A stretch of DNA of 24,683 nucleotides, from assembly GCA_025060275.1 (NCBI GenBank), contig JANXCJ010000011.1, positions 1 to 24,683 of the forward strand, in the 5' to 3' direction. The stretch comes from Bacteroidia bacterium (GTDB lineage: Bacteria; Bacteroidota; Bacteroidia; SpSt-205). Positions 8,212 to 15,725 of this stretch are shown one piece after another (the stretch's first letter is position 1; the number at the start of each line of letters is the position of its first letter). Below the pieces are notes generated by a model, which had not been told where the DNA came from, made no database searches, and saw only the letters and a list, made by a program, of their open reading frames with translations. The position numbers and the translations under genes were made by a program.

Positions 8212-9026
8212 ACCTCAAAAAGCGCAATCAGCTGTCGTACGGGCTCTACATCATGTACCCTCAAGACGTGTACGCCTTTGCGTAGGGCTTCCCAGTGCAG
8301 GGCCGTGGAAGCCCATATTACCTCTCGGGGACTAGAATTGAGGGGGCGCCACAACATAGATTTACGGGATATGCCTATTACTACTGGATAGCCTAACTGA
8401 ACAAATCGCGGCAAAGCCCGAAAGAGCGTATAGTTATGCGCTAATGTTTTTCCAAATCCAAAGCCAGGGTCAATAAGAATTTCTTCTATCCCCAGTTCGC
8501 GGAGCTGCCTGATTTTTTGTACGAAATATAGCCATACTTCTTGTACGACATCTTCGTAATGGGGATTGAGCTGCATAGTTTGGGGGGTACCTTGGATGTG
8601 CATGAGGACATAGGGTACCCGGTAGTGGGCTACTACCTGCCATAAGGAAGTGTCAAAAGCTCCACCTGAGATGTCATTAATCATGTCCGCTCCCTCTTCC
8701 AGAGCTATGCGTGCTACAGCACCTCGGTAGGTGTCTATGCTTATAGGTACTTCGGGTAGAGCCTTGCGAATAAGTCGCAGAGCGGGTAAGAGGCGACGAA
8801 CTTCCTCTTCCGCAGGCACTTCTGGGGCGCCTGGGCGAGTGGAGACGGCCCCTATGTCCAGTATGTCTGCTCCGGCTTCTACCAAGTTCAATGCTCGGCG
8901 TAGGGCTGCTTCTGGCTCGTAGGCTTCTCCTCCATCTGAAAATGAGTCAGGTGTTACATTTATAATCCCCATGATACGGGGTGGCTCTAAGGGGTATATC
9001 CTATGCCGAAGGTGCAGAGAGAACAT
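8193..9026 (-). CDS. folP: dihydropteroate synthase
   Basis: 277-residue enzyme joining p-aminobenzoate to 6-hydroxymethyl-dihydropterin pyrophosphate in folate synthesis; the target of sulfonamides. Motifs in order: INVTPDSFSDGG (22-33), DIGAVSTRPGA (58-68), SIDTY (96-100), NDISGG (117-122), MHIQGTPQTMQ (142-152), DPGFGFGKT (186-194), GISRKSM (218-224), and the C-terminal RVHDV. All are as expected for a functional enzyme. Its start overlaps the end of the Nudix gene by 26 nt and its end overlaps cdaA by 19 nt. Nudix enzymes can serve in folate synthesis as dihydroneopterin triphosphatases, so the neighbouring Nudix gene may be functionally linked (inference). Confidence 0.96.
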   Translation of the reverse strand: MFSLHLRHRIYPLEPPRIMGIINVTPDSFSDGGEAYEPEAALRRALNLVEAGADILDIGAVSTRPGAPEVPAEEEVRRLLPALRLIRKALPEVPISIDTYRGAVARIALEEGADMINDISGGAFDTSLWQVVAHYRVPYVLMHIQGTPQTMQLNPHYEDVVQEVWLYFVQKIRQLRELGIEEILIDPGFGFGKTLAHNYTLFRALPRFVQLGYPVVIGISRKSMLWRPLNSSPREVIWASTALHWEALRKGVHVLRVHDVEPVRQLIALFEVWKSFA

Positions 9027-9678
9027 CTTTCACTACGTACTCAATCACATCCCGTATCGTTCCATAAGACTGGGGATATAAAAAAGGGACTTCGGAAGCC
9101 TGTACCCATCTATAACCTTCAATTCCTTCTTCTTTTTGCACCTGTACATGGGGCTTTGTCTCAGAGCAGCGGAATAAGAACCACCGAACTTCTTTGAGAA
9201 ACTGCTTCTCCCCCTCCGTGTAAGTGTGATAAGTGCGGGTAAGAAGCCGCTCTGGATATGCACACGAAATGCCTGTCTCTTCGGCTAATTCTCGGCGAGC
9301 GGTTTCTTCGGGCGTCTCATGCTGCTCTACTTTGCCTTTTGGGAGGTCCCATTTGCCTCTTCGCCAGATAAAAAGGATGTGATCGGATTTTTCTACTACC
9401 ACTGCCCCAGCTGCTAAGACATTTTCAAAAGTCTGCTTATACTGTTCCCAAAAATTATAAATGGCTTCTAGCGATGGGAAGAATATCTTACAGAGGTTGG
9501 GTCTGCCTGTCTCGCCTTGTGAAAGATGAAAGGATCGAATCTGAGCAAGTGTGCCAGGCATATAGAGCATACGCGGGGGGCGCTCGTGTGGTAATACTTT
9601 TGTGGTGGGCAGTCCCTTTACATCTGCAGGTAATACTGCTAACTCCAAGCAGAACTCATAATGATATACCCGAAGCAC
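9001..9678 (-). CDS. Nudix hydrolase with an extra N-terminal region
   Basis: 225 residues starting at GTG 9678, 4 nt after the methyltransferase stop. A complete Nudix box lies at about 115-137: G115 of GKVEQHE, then TPEETA, then RRELAEETGI, matching GX5EX7REUXEEXGU with the Mg-binding glutamates present. The family hydrolyses nucleoside diphosphates linked to another moiety. The first ~88 residues precede the fold (which begins around GAVVVEKSDHILFIW) and I do not recognise them; they contain few hydrophobic runs. The box lies in a phrase (WDLPKGKVE) typical of diadenosine-polyphosphate or (deoxy)NTP hydrolases. The operon with folP also allows dihydroneopterin-triphosphate hydrolysis. Confidence 0.88.
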   Translation of the reverse strand: MLRVYHYEFCLELAVLPADVKGLPTTKVLPHERPPRMLYMPGTLAQIRSFHLSQGETGRPNLCKIFFPSLEAIYNFWEQYKQTFENVLAAGAVVVEKSDHILFIWRRGKWDLPKGKVEQHETPEETARRELAEETGISCAYPERLLTRTYHTYTEGEKQFLKEVRWFLFRCSETKPHVQVQKEEGIEGYRWVQASEVPFLYPQSYGTIRDVIEYVVKDVLSAPSA

Positions 9679-9682
9679 CCCT

Positions 9683-10390
9683 CTAAGATAAGGGCTTTCT
9701 TGCTAGTAAGATAAGCCGGGGGCTTTTATCCCACTGGAAGGTAGAGCCTTTGTAATCTCCCCAAAATTCTTTTACTTCTAATCCTGCTCGCTTGGCTATA
9801 TAGCAAAGGTCCCCTTGCGTAAGCTTGAAGACTTTCTCTTCGTACACCCCCTCTATGCCTTGTGGGCCTTCAACAGTGATTCGCTTATACAGCCAGTGAG
9901 CGTCTTGCCATCGCTCTATCAGAAAGCTCAAGCCTTGGATGGTTTTTCTTTCTTTCGGAGTAGGGTTCCGAAGGTAGATATTTAGGTAATCTATGAGAAG
10001 CCATCCTCCGGGTAAGAGCCAACCGCTAAATCGTTGTGCAAGCTGCAGTACTTCCTTCCATTGCTGCATCCCTATCCCGAAGCTTGTGAAGAAACTACCT
10101 ATGAGGTGGTATGCCCTATCTGGTGTCCATTTTGTTAGGTCTGCTGAGAAAAATCGCACTGCATCGGGAAGATTAGGTGCTTCAACATTAGCATCTACTG
10201 CATCTACTTTGTATCCCATGCGTGTGAGCACTCTCGCATACCTCCCCTCCCCGCACCCTGCATCTAAAATATACGCACCGGCTGGTAAATCTAAACGCTT
10301 TAGCAAAATCTTTGCAAACTCCTCTGCTTCTCTTTCATCCCTATATGCGTAGAGAAGCTTATAGTGAGGACTATCAAACCATTCTTTCAT
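9683..10390 (-). CDS. class I SAM-dependent methyltransferase
   Basis: 235 residues with the SAM-binding motif I LDAGCGEGR (42-50), the acidic residue closing beta-2 (VDAVDAN, about 66-68), and a motif-IV-like stretch before WLLPGGWLLIDYLN. The fold is the Methyltransf_11/25 type. The substrate is unknown. It is the first gene of a five-gene minus-strand unit with the Nudix gene, folP, cdaA and the SDR. A TAATTTTG element ends 4 nt before ATG 10390. The gene is divergent from the DUF5686-like gene across 47 bp. Confidence 0.85.
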   Translation of the reverse strand: MKEWFDSPHYKLLYAYRDEREAEEFAKILLKRLDLPAGAYILDAGCGEGRYARVLTRMGYKVDAVDANVEAPNLPDAVRFFSADLTKWTPDRAYHLIGSFFTSFGIGMQQWKEVLQLAQRFSGWLLPGGWLLIDYLNIYLRNPTPKERKTIQGLSFLIERWQDAHWLYKRITVEGPQGIEGVYEEKVFKLTQGDLCYIAKRAGLEVKEFWGDYKGSTFQWDKSPRLILLARKPLS

Positions 10391-10394
10391 ATAA

Positions 10395-10402
10395 CAAAAT
10401 TA
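10395..10402 (-). promoter_or_regulatory. TAnnTTTG promoter element for the methyltransferase operon
   Basis: On the minus strand TAATTTTG runs 10402 to 10395, leaving 4 nt to the ATG at 10390. This predicts transcription starting at about the start codon of the five-gene unit. Confidence 0.55.
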
Positions 10403-10439
10403 TACTAAATGCCCTACATGTTTGCATCAAATTTAGTAT
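10402..10439. repeat. Inverted repeat between divergent genes
   Basis: ATACTAAAT (10402-10410) and ATTTAGTAT (10431-10439) are perfect 9-bp inverted copies separated by 20 nt. One arm touches the minus-strand -7 box, the other contains the first two bases of the plus-strand ATG (10438). It could be an operator for both promoters or a symmetric accident in an AT-rich gap. Confidence 0.45.
10417..10424 (+). promoter_or_regulatory. Near-consensus TAnnTTTG element for the DUF5686-like gene
   Basis: CATGTTTG matches TAnnTTTG except for the first base and ends 13 nt before ATG 10438, similar to the spacing in front of parA. It is weaker than the other promoters listed. Confidence 0.35.
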
Positions 10440-12717
10440 GAGATATTTTATTTTGACTTTTTCTCTGATTTGGGGTCAGGTGGTGAGTGGCGTTATCTTA
10501 GATGTGAGAGGAGAGCCCGTTCCGCATGTAATAATTCAAAACCTTCGTTCAGGTCAGGGCACGTTATCTGACTTACAAGGGCGTTTTAGCTTAGCCGCTC
10601 TGCCTACAGATACCATAGAGCTACGATGCTTAGGATATGAAGTACAGAAGGTCCTTGCTTCGGATTTTCCTTCTGTTTTTTATTTACCCAGCCGTTCCAT
10701 AGAACTGGCTCCGATAGTTATCCGTTCAAACTCAGACTCAGCTGCCCTCCTGATGCAGAAAGCAATTCAAGCAGGTAAGCGTTGGAATCCGCTTTTGTAT
10801 CCTCACGAGTATGTTAGCTATAATAAGCTTACCCTGACCTTACTGGATAGTGTTTCTCGTAACAAAGACAGCTTGCCGCCTATACTATTTATTTGGGAGT
10901 CTGAGGCAGAGAAAGTCTTTTTTGACACCGATCATCAGCGTGAGACGCTTCGCGCGCAAAGGGTGGTAGGTAATCTCCCTATTCAGACCGTTCTCTCTCC
11001 TACAGCTCTTCAGTCCTTCAGTCTATATGAGGATTGGCTCTCTATCTTAGATAGACAATTGTACAGCCCACTGGGAAAAAATGCCTTAGAATACTATGAA
11101 TACGAAATAATAGACACCACATATGCGGTAAAGGAAACTCTTTATACTTTGGCTTTTGTCCCTAAACGGAAAAGGGAGGAGTGGGGTATGCGAGGTACCC
11201 TCACAATCTCTTTCCCAGATGCTGCGCTTCATAGTCTCCAAGGGGAAAGCACATGGAATACTAACGAAAACCCTCTTTATGAAATTTTCTTCTGTAAGAT
11301 TCAGCAGAGGTATGAGAAATTAGGAGACACTTTATGGTTTCCTGTGCAGCTTCATTCTGAAGTGGGATTGAGAGTGCGGGGAGGGGAAGGAGGGATAGGC
11401 CTCCTTGTCAAAACTCGCTCTTTTTTAGGGAACATAAAGATACCCCCTGTAAAAGAAAAAAGTCCCAGTAGAGTGGAAGTTATTATTCCTTTACGAACCC
11501 TTCCTCCTGACTCTCTACAACGGCAGGAGCCCTTGACGCCCGAAGAGAGCTTTTCCTATAAAGTACTGGATAGTCTCCTCAGTAAGGTTCCTGTGAGGCG
11601 GCTTGCATGGCTTTGGGACTTACCTACACTTAGCTTAGGTCGTGTAGCAATCGGCGAGTTCAATCTTATCCTTACTCCGCTGGTGCTTTATCATAATGCC
11701 GAAGGCTTGCGTCCCCAAATAGGCATAGAAACAAATGATAGACTCTCTGCTGTAGTGAGGGGGCGAGGTTGGTTAGGTTATGGTACTTATCGCTGGGCGG
11801 GTACCCAAGGGACACCTTGGCGTTATGGCGTAGAGATAGAGTGGGGCGTGCTTACTCGCTTGCGGCTATACTATTATGACGATGTACGAGAGAATACTTT
11901 GCCTCGCTTGCTGGATGAAAAACCTACTCAACTTATGGGTAATCACCGACCGTATGAGCGTCTGGCTCGCGCTTATGCTTTTCGTTGGGAAGAGATGGTA
12001 AGAGAAAAAAACGCAGGTTTAGCCTTTCGCTTTCCCATCGGAAGTAGACTTAGCTTTCAACTAAGTGGGGGCTCTCTTTATCGCATAAGTTTTCCCCACC
12101 AGTGGACGGGGTACAGGGTGCAGTTAGACATAGAATATCTGGATTATCAGGTGCTCTTTCGGAGAGGAGGGATTCTCTGGAGAAGTGAATACAAAGGTCC
12201 CCGCTTTCGCTTCCAAGGAGGACTACTGACTCGTAGAGGAAAAATCCGTATCCCAACCCCGTATCTACAAGGAGATATCTGGCATGAGTGGCGCTGGGGG
12301 AGATGGGCTCATATGTACCTTAGAGGAGGAGGAGGTTGGATGAAAAAAGAGCCATTGTGGAACTATCGCTTGCGAACTCTACCGGATGCCTTTATAGGTA
12401 TCCCTCATGCACTTGCGGCTCATCCTGTGCAAGTATCCACTGCTTACTACGCTTTCCTCTTTTATGGATGGACTGTACCCAATACTCGCTTCCCTTCTCA
12501 GTCGTGGAATCCACTTCTTAGTTTTCTTCTTCAGGGTTTTTATGCAGAGGAGAGATTTTATCCTGAGATAGGTATTACTCTCCAGAGGTGGGTGCCTCAG
12601 AAACTTCTTCGTCTCTTTCCCTCATTATCTGCGCTTCAAATAGGACTTTATACCCCTTTGCCTTTTTCGGCGCGTAATCGTATCTATGTGCGTATCATCA
12701 GTGAAATATTTGCTTAG
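10438..12717 (+). CDS. DUF5686-like outer-membrane protein with carboxypeptidase-regulatory-like domain
   Basis: 759 residues from ATG 10438; an in-frame ATG at 10312 is antisense to the methyltransferase and gives no signal peptide at the N-terminus. The signal sequence is MRYFILTFSLIWG, cut probably before Q14. A CarboxypepD_reg-like beta-sandwich follows (about 17-85: SGVILDVRGEPVPHVIIQ, then GTLSDLQGRFSL). From about 100, MQKAIQAGKRWNP and HEYVSYNKLTL match the start of the DUF5686 family as I know it; the rest is rich in alternating aromatic/polar strands consistent with an outer-membrane barrel. The function of the family is not known; members are common outer-membrane proteins in Bacteroidota. 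It stands alone between the divergent methyltransferase unit and parA. Confidence 0.82.
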   Translation: MRYFILTFSLIWGQVVSGVILDVRGEPVPHVIIQNLRSGQGTLSDLQGRFSLAALPTDTIELRCLGYEVQKVLASDFPSVFYLPSRSIELAPIVIRSNSDSAALLMQKAIQAGKRWNPLLYPHEYVSYNKLTLTLLDSVSRNKDSLPPILFIWESEAEKVFFDTDHQRETLRAQRVVGNLPIQTVLSPTALQSFSLYEDWLSILDRQLYSPLGKNALEYYEYEIIDTTYAVKETLYTLAFVPKRKREEWGMRGTLTISFPDAALHSLQGESTWNTNENPLYEIFFCKIQQRYEKLGDTLWFPVQLHSEVGLRVRGGEGGIGLLVKTRSFLGNIKIPPVKEKSPSRVEVIIPLRTLPPDSLQRQEPLTPEESFSYKVLDSLLSKVPVRRLAWLWDLPTLSLGRVAIGEFNLILTPLVLYHNAEGLRPQIGIETNDRLSAVVRGRGWLGYGTYRWAGTQGTPWRYGVEIEWGVLTRLRLYYYDDVRENTLPRLLDEKPTQLMGNHRPYERLARAYAFRWEEMVREKNAGLAFRFPIGSRLSFQLSGGSLYRISFPHQWTGYRVQLDIEYLDYQVLFRRGGILWRSEYKGPRFRFQGGLLTRRGKIRIPTPYLQGDIWHEWRWGRWAHMYLRGGGGWMKKEPLWNYRLRTLPDAFIGIPHALAAHPVQVSTAYYAFLFYGWTVPNTRFPSQSWNPLLSFLLQGFYAEERFYPEIGITLQRWVPQKLLRLFPSLSALQIGLYTPLPFSARNRIYVRIISEIFA

Positions 12718-12781
12718 AGCATATCCGCCATTTTTCCACTGAATGAATTTGTTTCGGAGTGTGCAATATTCAGCATATATG

Positions 12782-12789
12782 TAGCTTTG
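12782..12789 (+). promoter_or_regulatory. TAnnTTTG promoter element for parAB
   Basis: TAGCTTTG ends 12 nt before ATG 12802. With the usual -7 geometry the leader would be roughly 5-8 nt, too short for a normal ribosome-binding site. Confidence 0.5.
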
Positions 12790-12801
12790 TACTAGATTAG
12801 T

Positions 12802-13587
12802 ATGGGTAAGGTAATTGCGATTGCAAATCAAAAGGGTGGGGTAGGAAAAACTACTACGGCGATAAATCTTGCTGCCTCATTGGCAGTGTACGAGTTTAAG
12901 GTCCTTGTTATTGATGTAGACCCGCAGGCAAATGCCTCCTCAGGATTAGGCGTAGACCCGCGGAATGTAACTCGTACTATTTATGATGTAATTCTCGGAA
13001 ATCTTCCGGATCCTAGCCCTCTTATTCATAGGATACCTGGATTGGAAAATCTTCATCTCATTCCTGCGCACATAGACCTTGTGGGAGCTGAGGTAGATAT
13101 GATAAACCTCCCTCAAAGAGAATATCGCCTAAGAAAAGCCATAGAGCCTTTGCGGGGGGCATATGATTTCATCTTCTTAGATTGTGCGCCTTCGTTGGGG
13201 CTTATCACGGTAAACGCGCTCGTAGCCGCTGACAGTGTTCTTATACCTGTTCAGTGTGAATATTTTGCCTTAGAAGGTCTGGGGAAACTCCTCAATACCA
13301 TCAAGATAGTCCAGCAAAGACTAAATCCATCCCTTACGATAGAAGGGATTCTCCTCACGATGCATGACATGCGTTTGCGTCTCTCTCGGCAGGTAGTGGA
13401 AGAGGTCTCCCATCATTTTGAAGGGATTGTCTTCAAGACTGTGATTCAACGCAACACTCGCCTAAGTGAAGCTCCCAGTCATGGAAAACCTGTTATTCAA
13501 TATGATGCAAACTCCCGTGGCGCACAGGATTATTTGAGTCTTGCCAGTGAGATTCTCCAGAGAAATAATATTCCTATACCTGCATGA
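12802..13587 (+). CDS. parA: chromosome-partitioning ATPase ParA (Soj)
   Basis: 261-residue ParA/MinD-type ATPase. The deviant Walker A KGGVGKTT with its signature first lysine is at 11-18, VDPQAN at about 39-44, and the Walker B-like FLDCAPSLGLIT near 125-137. There is no N-terminal helix-turn-helix, as in chromosomal Soj rather than P1-type ParA. It binds DNA non-specifically in the ATP state and is driven by ParB to segregate origins. The stop overlaps parB by 4 nt (ATGA), the usual coupling. Confidence 0.95.
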   Translation: MGKVIAIANQKGGVGKTTTAINLAASLAVYEFKVLVIDVDPQANASSGLGVDPRNVTRTIYDVILGNLPDPSPLIHRIPGLENLHLIPAHIDLVGAEVDMINLPQREYRLRKAIEPLRGAYDFIFLDCAPSLGLITVNALVAADSVLIPVQCEYFALEGLGKLLNTIKIVQQRLNPSLTIEGILLTMHDMRLRLSRQVVEEVSHHFEGIVFKTVIQRNTRLSEAPSHGKPVIQYDANSRGAQDYLSLASEILQRNNIPIPA

Positions 13588-14459
13588 AACTGAGGGGACT
13601 AGGGCGAGGACTTGGAGCCATACTGCCGGTGGATGAGGGGCTAATAGAGCGATCTCATACTGTGCAGGAGATCCCTATAGAAAAGGTAGAGCCGAATCCC
13701 TACCAGCCCCGCTTAGACTTTGGAGAGGAAGAATTAGAAGAGCTTGCAGCCTCTATTCGGCAGCATGGGCTAATCCAGCCCATTACGGTGCGTCAAATTG
13801 GAGACAGATATCAAATCATTGCGGGGGAGCGTCGCTGGCGAGCAGCCCAAAAGGCAGGAGTGCAACATCTTCCTGCATATGTCCGCACAGCTGATAACAC
13901 GGAGATGCTCGCTTTTGCTTTGGTGGAAAATGTACATCGGCAAAATCTAAATCCCATTGAACTTGCTCTGGCGTACAAGCGGCTTATAGAAGAATGCCAG
14001 CTTTCCCAAGAGCAGGTAGCTGAGTTAGTCGGCAAAAGTCGTTCTACTATAGCTAACACACTGCGCCTTCTGCGTCTCCCGCCAGAAATTCAAAAGGCTC
14101 TCAAGGAGGGGATCATTTCAGAGGGGCATGCTCGTCCTCTCTTAGCCTTAAGTTCCTCTGACGCGCAGCTTCAAGTGTTTAAGCAAATACGGCAAAAAGG
14201 TCTAAACGTAAGGCAAGTAGAGGCATTGGTAAGTCGTTATACTTCTTCTTCTACTCCTTCTTCTCCTCTCCTCTCTCCCGCAGAAGTTCAGCTCAGAGAG
14301 GTAGAGAAAACACTCTCCTATCACCTTCATGCAGAGGTACGAATCAATTCCAACTCAAAGGGTAGGGGAGAAATACGAATCACATTTACTTCGTGGGAGG
14401 ATCTGGAACGGCTTTTGGAGCTTCTCAAAGCAAAACATGGAGCATATCGTTCTTTCTAA
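13584..14459 (+). CDS. parB: chromosome-partitioning protein ParB (Spo0J)
   Basis: 291 residues. The N-terminal KLRGLGRGLGAIL is the typical ParA-stimulating segment. The ParB/Sulfiredoxin CTP-binding domain follows, with NPYQPR (38-43), GERRWRAA (81-88) and ENVHRQNLNPIE (115-126). A helix-turn-helix lies at about 140-165 (SQEQVAELVGKSRSTIANTL). A Ser/Thr/Pro-rich linker (SSSTPSSPLLSP, about 217-228) leads to the C-terminal dimerisation domain. ParB loads at parS and slides as a CTP-gated clamp. No copy of the canonical parS core CACGTG in TGTTnCACGTGnAACA was noticed in this window. Confidence 0.95.
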   Translation: MKLRGLGRGLGAILPVDEGLIERSHTVQEIPIEKVEPNPYQPRLDFGEEELEELAASIRQHGLIQPITVRQIGDRYQIIAGERRWRAAQKAGVQHLPAYVRTADNTEMLAFALVENVHRQNLNPIELALAYKRLIEECQLSQEQVAELVGKSRSTIANTLRLLRLPPEIQKALKEGIISEGHARPLLALSSSDAQLQVFKQIRQKGLNVRQVEALVSRYTSSSTPSSPLLSPAEVQLREVEKTLSYHLHAEVRINSNSKGRGEIRITFTSWEDLERLLELLKAKHGAYRSF

Positions 14460-15654
14460 TGGGCTGCAAGTATATCTCATTCCTTATGCCTCCCCTTTCG
14501 TAGCTGTAGCTTTGGGTTACAAAGTGGGGGCTGCCCATGATCCGGTGGAGGCAGCCGGTCTTGCTCATCTTCTGGAGCACCTTCTTTTTGAGGATGAGAC
14601 TATCGCTTACGATAGTCGCTTGCAGGAGATAGGCGGAATCACGAACGCTTACACAGGGCAGGATTATACGGTCTATTATGCACGCGTACCCGTAGAGGCA
14701 GTGGAATTAGCCTTAGCCTTAGAAGCTGCGCGGCTCTTTGATCTGAAGATTAGTGCACACAAGGTTGCTATTCAGAAGCAGGTAGTAGCGGAAGAGTTCC
14801 GTCAAAGATACCTTAACCCTCCCTATGCCGATAGGCTCTTCTACCTTAGTCAAGCGGCTTTCTCTGGGCATCCTTACGAGCGCATGGTGATTGGAGAAAG
14901 TCCGGAGCAAATTTTGAGCATATCCCCCGAATCAGTCTTAGCGTTTTACAATTCTTACTATGCCCCACAACATGCCGTACTCTGTGTAGCAGGTGGTGTA
15001 GACCCTAGCATATCCTCTCAGATAAAAGACCTGTATGCTCGGTCTAAAACCTCTATTCCCTTACCTAATATACCTAATATAGGCAATAGAAACTCTTCCC
15101 CTGCACTAATTGTAAAGGAAAAAGCTGTGCCTCAGAATGCTGTGATATGGGCTTTTTTACTACCACCTCTGGATGACTCAGCTATCCCTGCAATAGATCT
15201 ATGGGATGACTATTTAGGGGACGAAAGTACAGGCTTCTTAGTGAGGGGGCTGGTTCATGAGAAAAAACTTGCCTCCTCCCTCAACACGTATGTCTGGTCA
15301 TTGCATGCTGGTGGGCTGTGGGTAGTGGAAGCCTTCTTAGCAGATAATGTACCCGTGGAGGCTTACGAGGAAGCACTGACTGAGATTCTTCATAAACTCC
15401 CAGCGAATGCTCCGAGAGAGGTATTAGAACTATATCGCCCTCAAAAGTATTTACAAATGCATAAGCAGCGTGAGAAGGTACTGGGGCGAGCATTAGCCCT
15501 TGTACATGCTGTACTGGTAGGGCACCCTGAATGGTATGAAGCTCCCTTAGAGCCGTATGAGAAGATTACAGAGCCTATGCTCTGGGAGGTTCTAAGAACT
15601 TATTTCCAGAGGGCTCCTAATGTCAGACTTCACTATATCAAGAAAGCTGTATAA
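14437..15654 (+). CDS. M16 family zinc metallopeptidase
   Basis: 405 residues from ATG 14437 (MEHIVLSNGLQVYLIP), which begins exactly at the usual N-terminus of the family; the upstream in-frame ATG 14329 lies deep inside parB. The inverted zinc motif HLLEH is at 44-48 and the third-ligand region VVAEEFRQR at 117-124, so this is a catalytically competent M16 subunit. The second M16 half (peptidase_M16_C) follows with YNSYYAPQHAVLCVAG. There is no signal peptide, so a cytoplasmic role in peptide processing or turnover is most likely. Its start overlaps the end of parB by 23 nt, so it is probably translated from the parAB message. Confidence 0.9.
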   Translation: MEHIVLSNGLQVYLIPYASPFVAVALGYKVGAAHDPVEAAGLAHLLEHLLFEDETIAYDSRLQEIGGITNAYTGQDYTVYYARVPVEAVELALALEAARLFDLKISAHKVAIQKQVVAEEFRQRYLNPPYADRLFYLSQAAFSGHPYERMVIGESPEQILSISPESVLAFYNSYYAPQHAVLCVAGGVDPSISSQIKDLYARSKTSIPLPNIPNIGNRNSSPALIVKEKAVPQNAVIWAFLLPPLDDSAIPAIDLWDDYLGDESTGFLVRGLVHEKKLASSLNTYVWSLHAGGLWVVEAFLADNVPVEAYEEALTEILHKLPANAPREVLELYRPQKYLQMHKQREKVLGRALALVHAVLVGHPEWYEAPLEPYEKITEPMLWEVLRTYFQRAPNVRLHYIKKAV

Positions 15655-15680
15655 TTCTCTGTAATTCAGATTATTATTCT

Positions 15681-15699
15681 CCTTTATCCGGTATAAGGG
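15681..15699. other. Weak hairpin in the M16/TonB-receptor gap
   Basis: CCTTTAT (15681-15687) can pair with ATAAGGG (15693-15699) with one G-T pair and a 5-nt loop. No T-run follows, so a terminator role for the parAB-M16 unit is uncertain. Confidence 0.25.
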
Positions 15700-15710
15700 A
15701 AAACAAAGCA

Positions 15711-15718
15711 TATTTTAG
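15711..15718 (+). promoter_or_regulatory. Near-consensus TAnnTTTG element for the TonB receptor
   Basis: TATTTTAG differs from TAnnTTTG only at position 7 and ends 7 nt before ATG 15726, the same spacing as other elements in the window. Confidence 0.4.
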
Positions 15719-15725
15719 CAGCGAT

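Noticed and set aside
10312..10437. Upstream ATG for the DUF5686-like gene
   Set aside because: It overlaps the divergent methyltransferase coding region and would bury the signal peptide; ATG 10438 gives a clean signal sequence.
14329..14436. Upstream ATG for the M16 peptidase
   Set aside because: The added residues come from another frame of parB, and family members begin at the MEHIVLSNGL stretch.
12718..14459. parS site or replication origin near parAB
   Set aside because: No CACGTG-centred 16-bp palindrome and no cluster of DnaA-box-like TTATCCACA sequences was seen.
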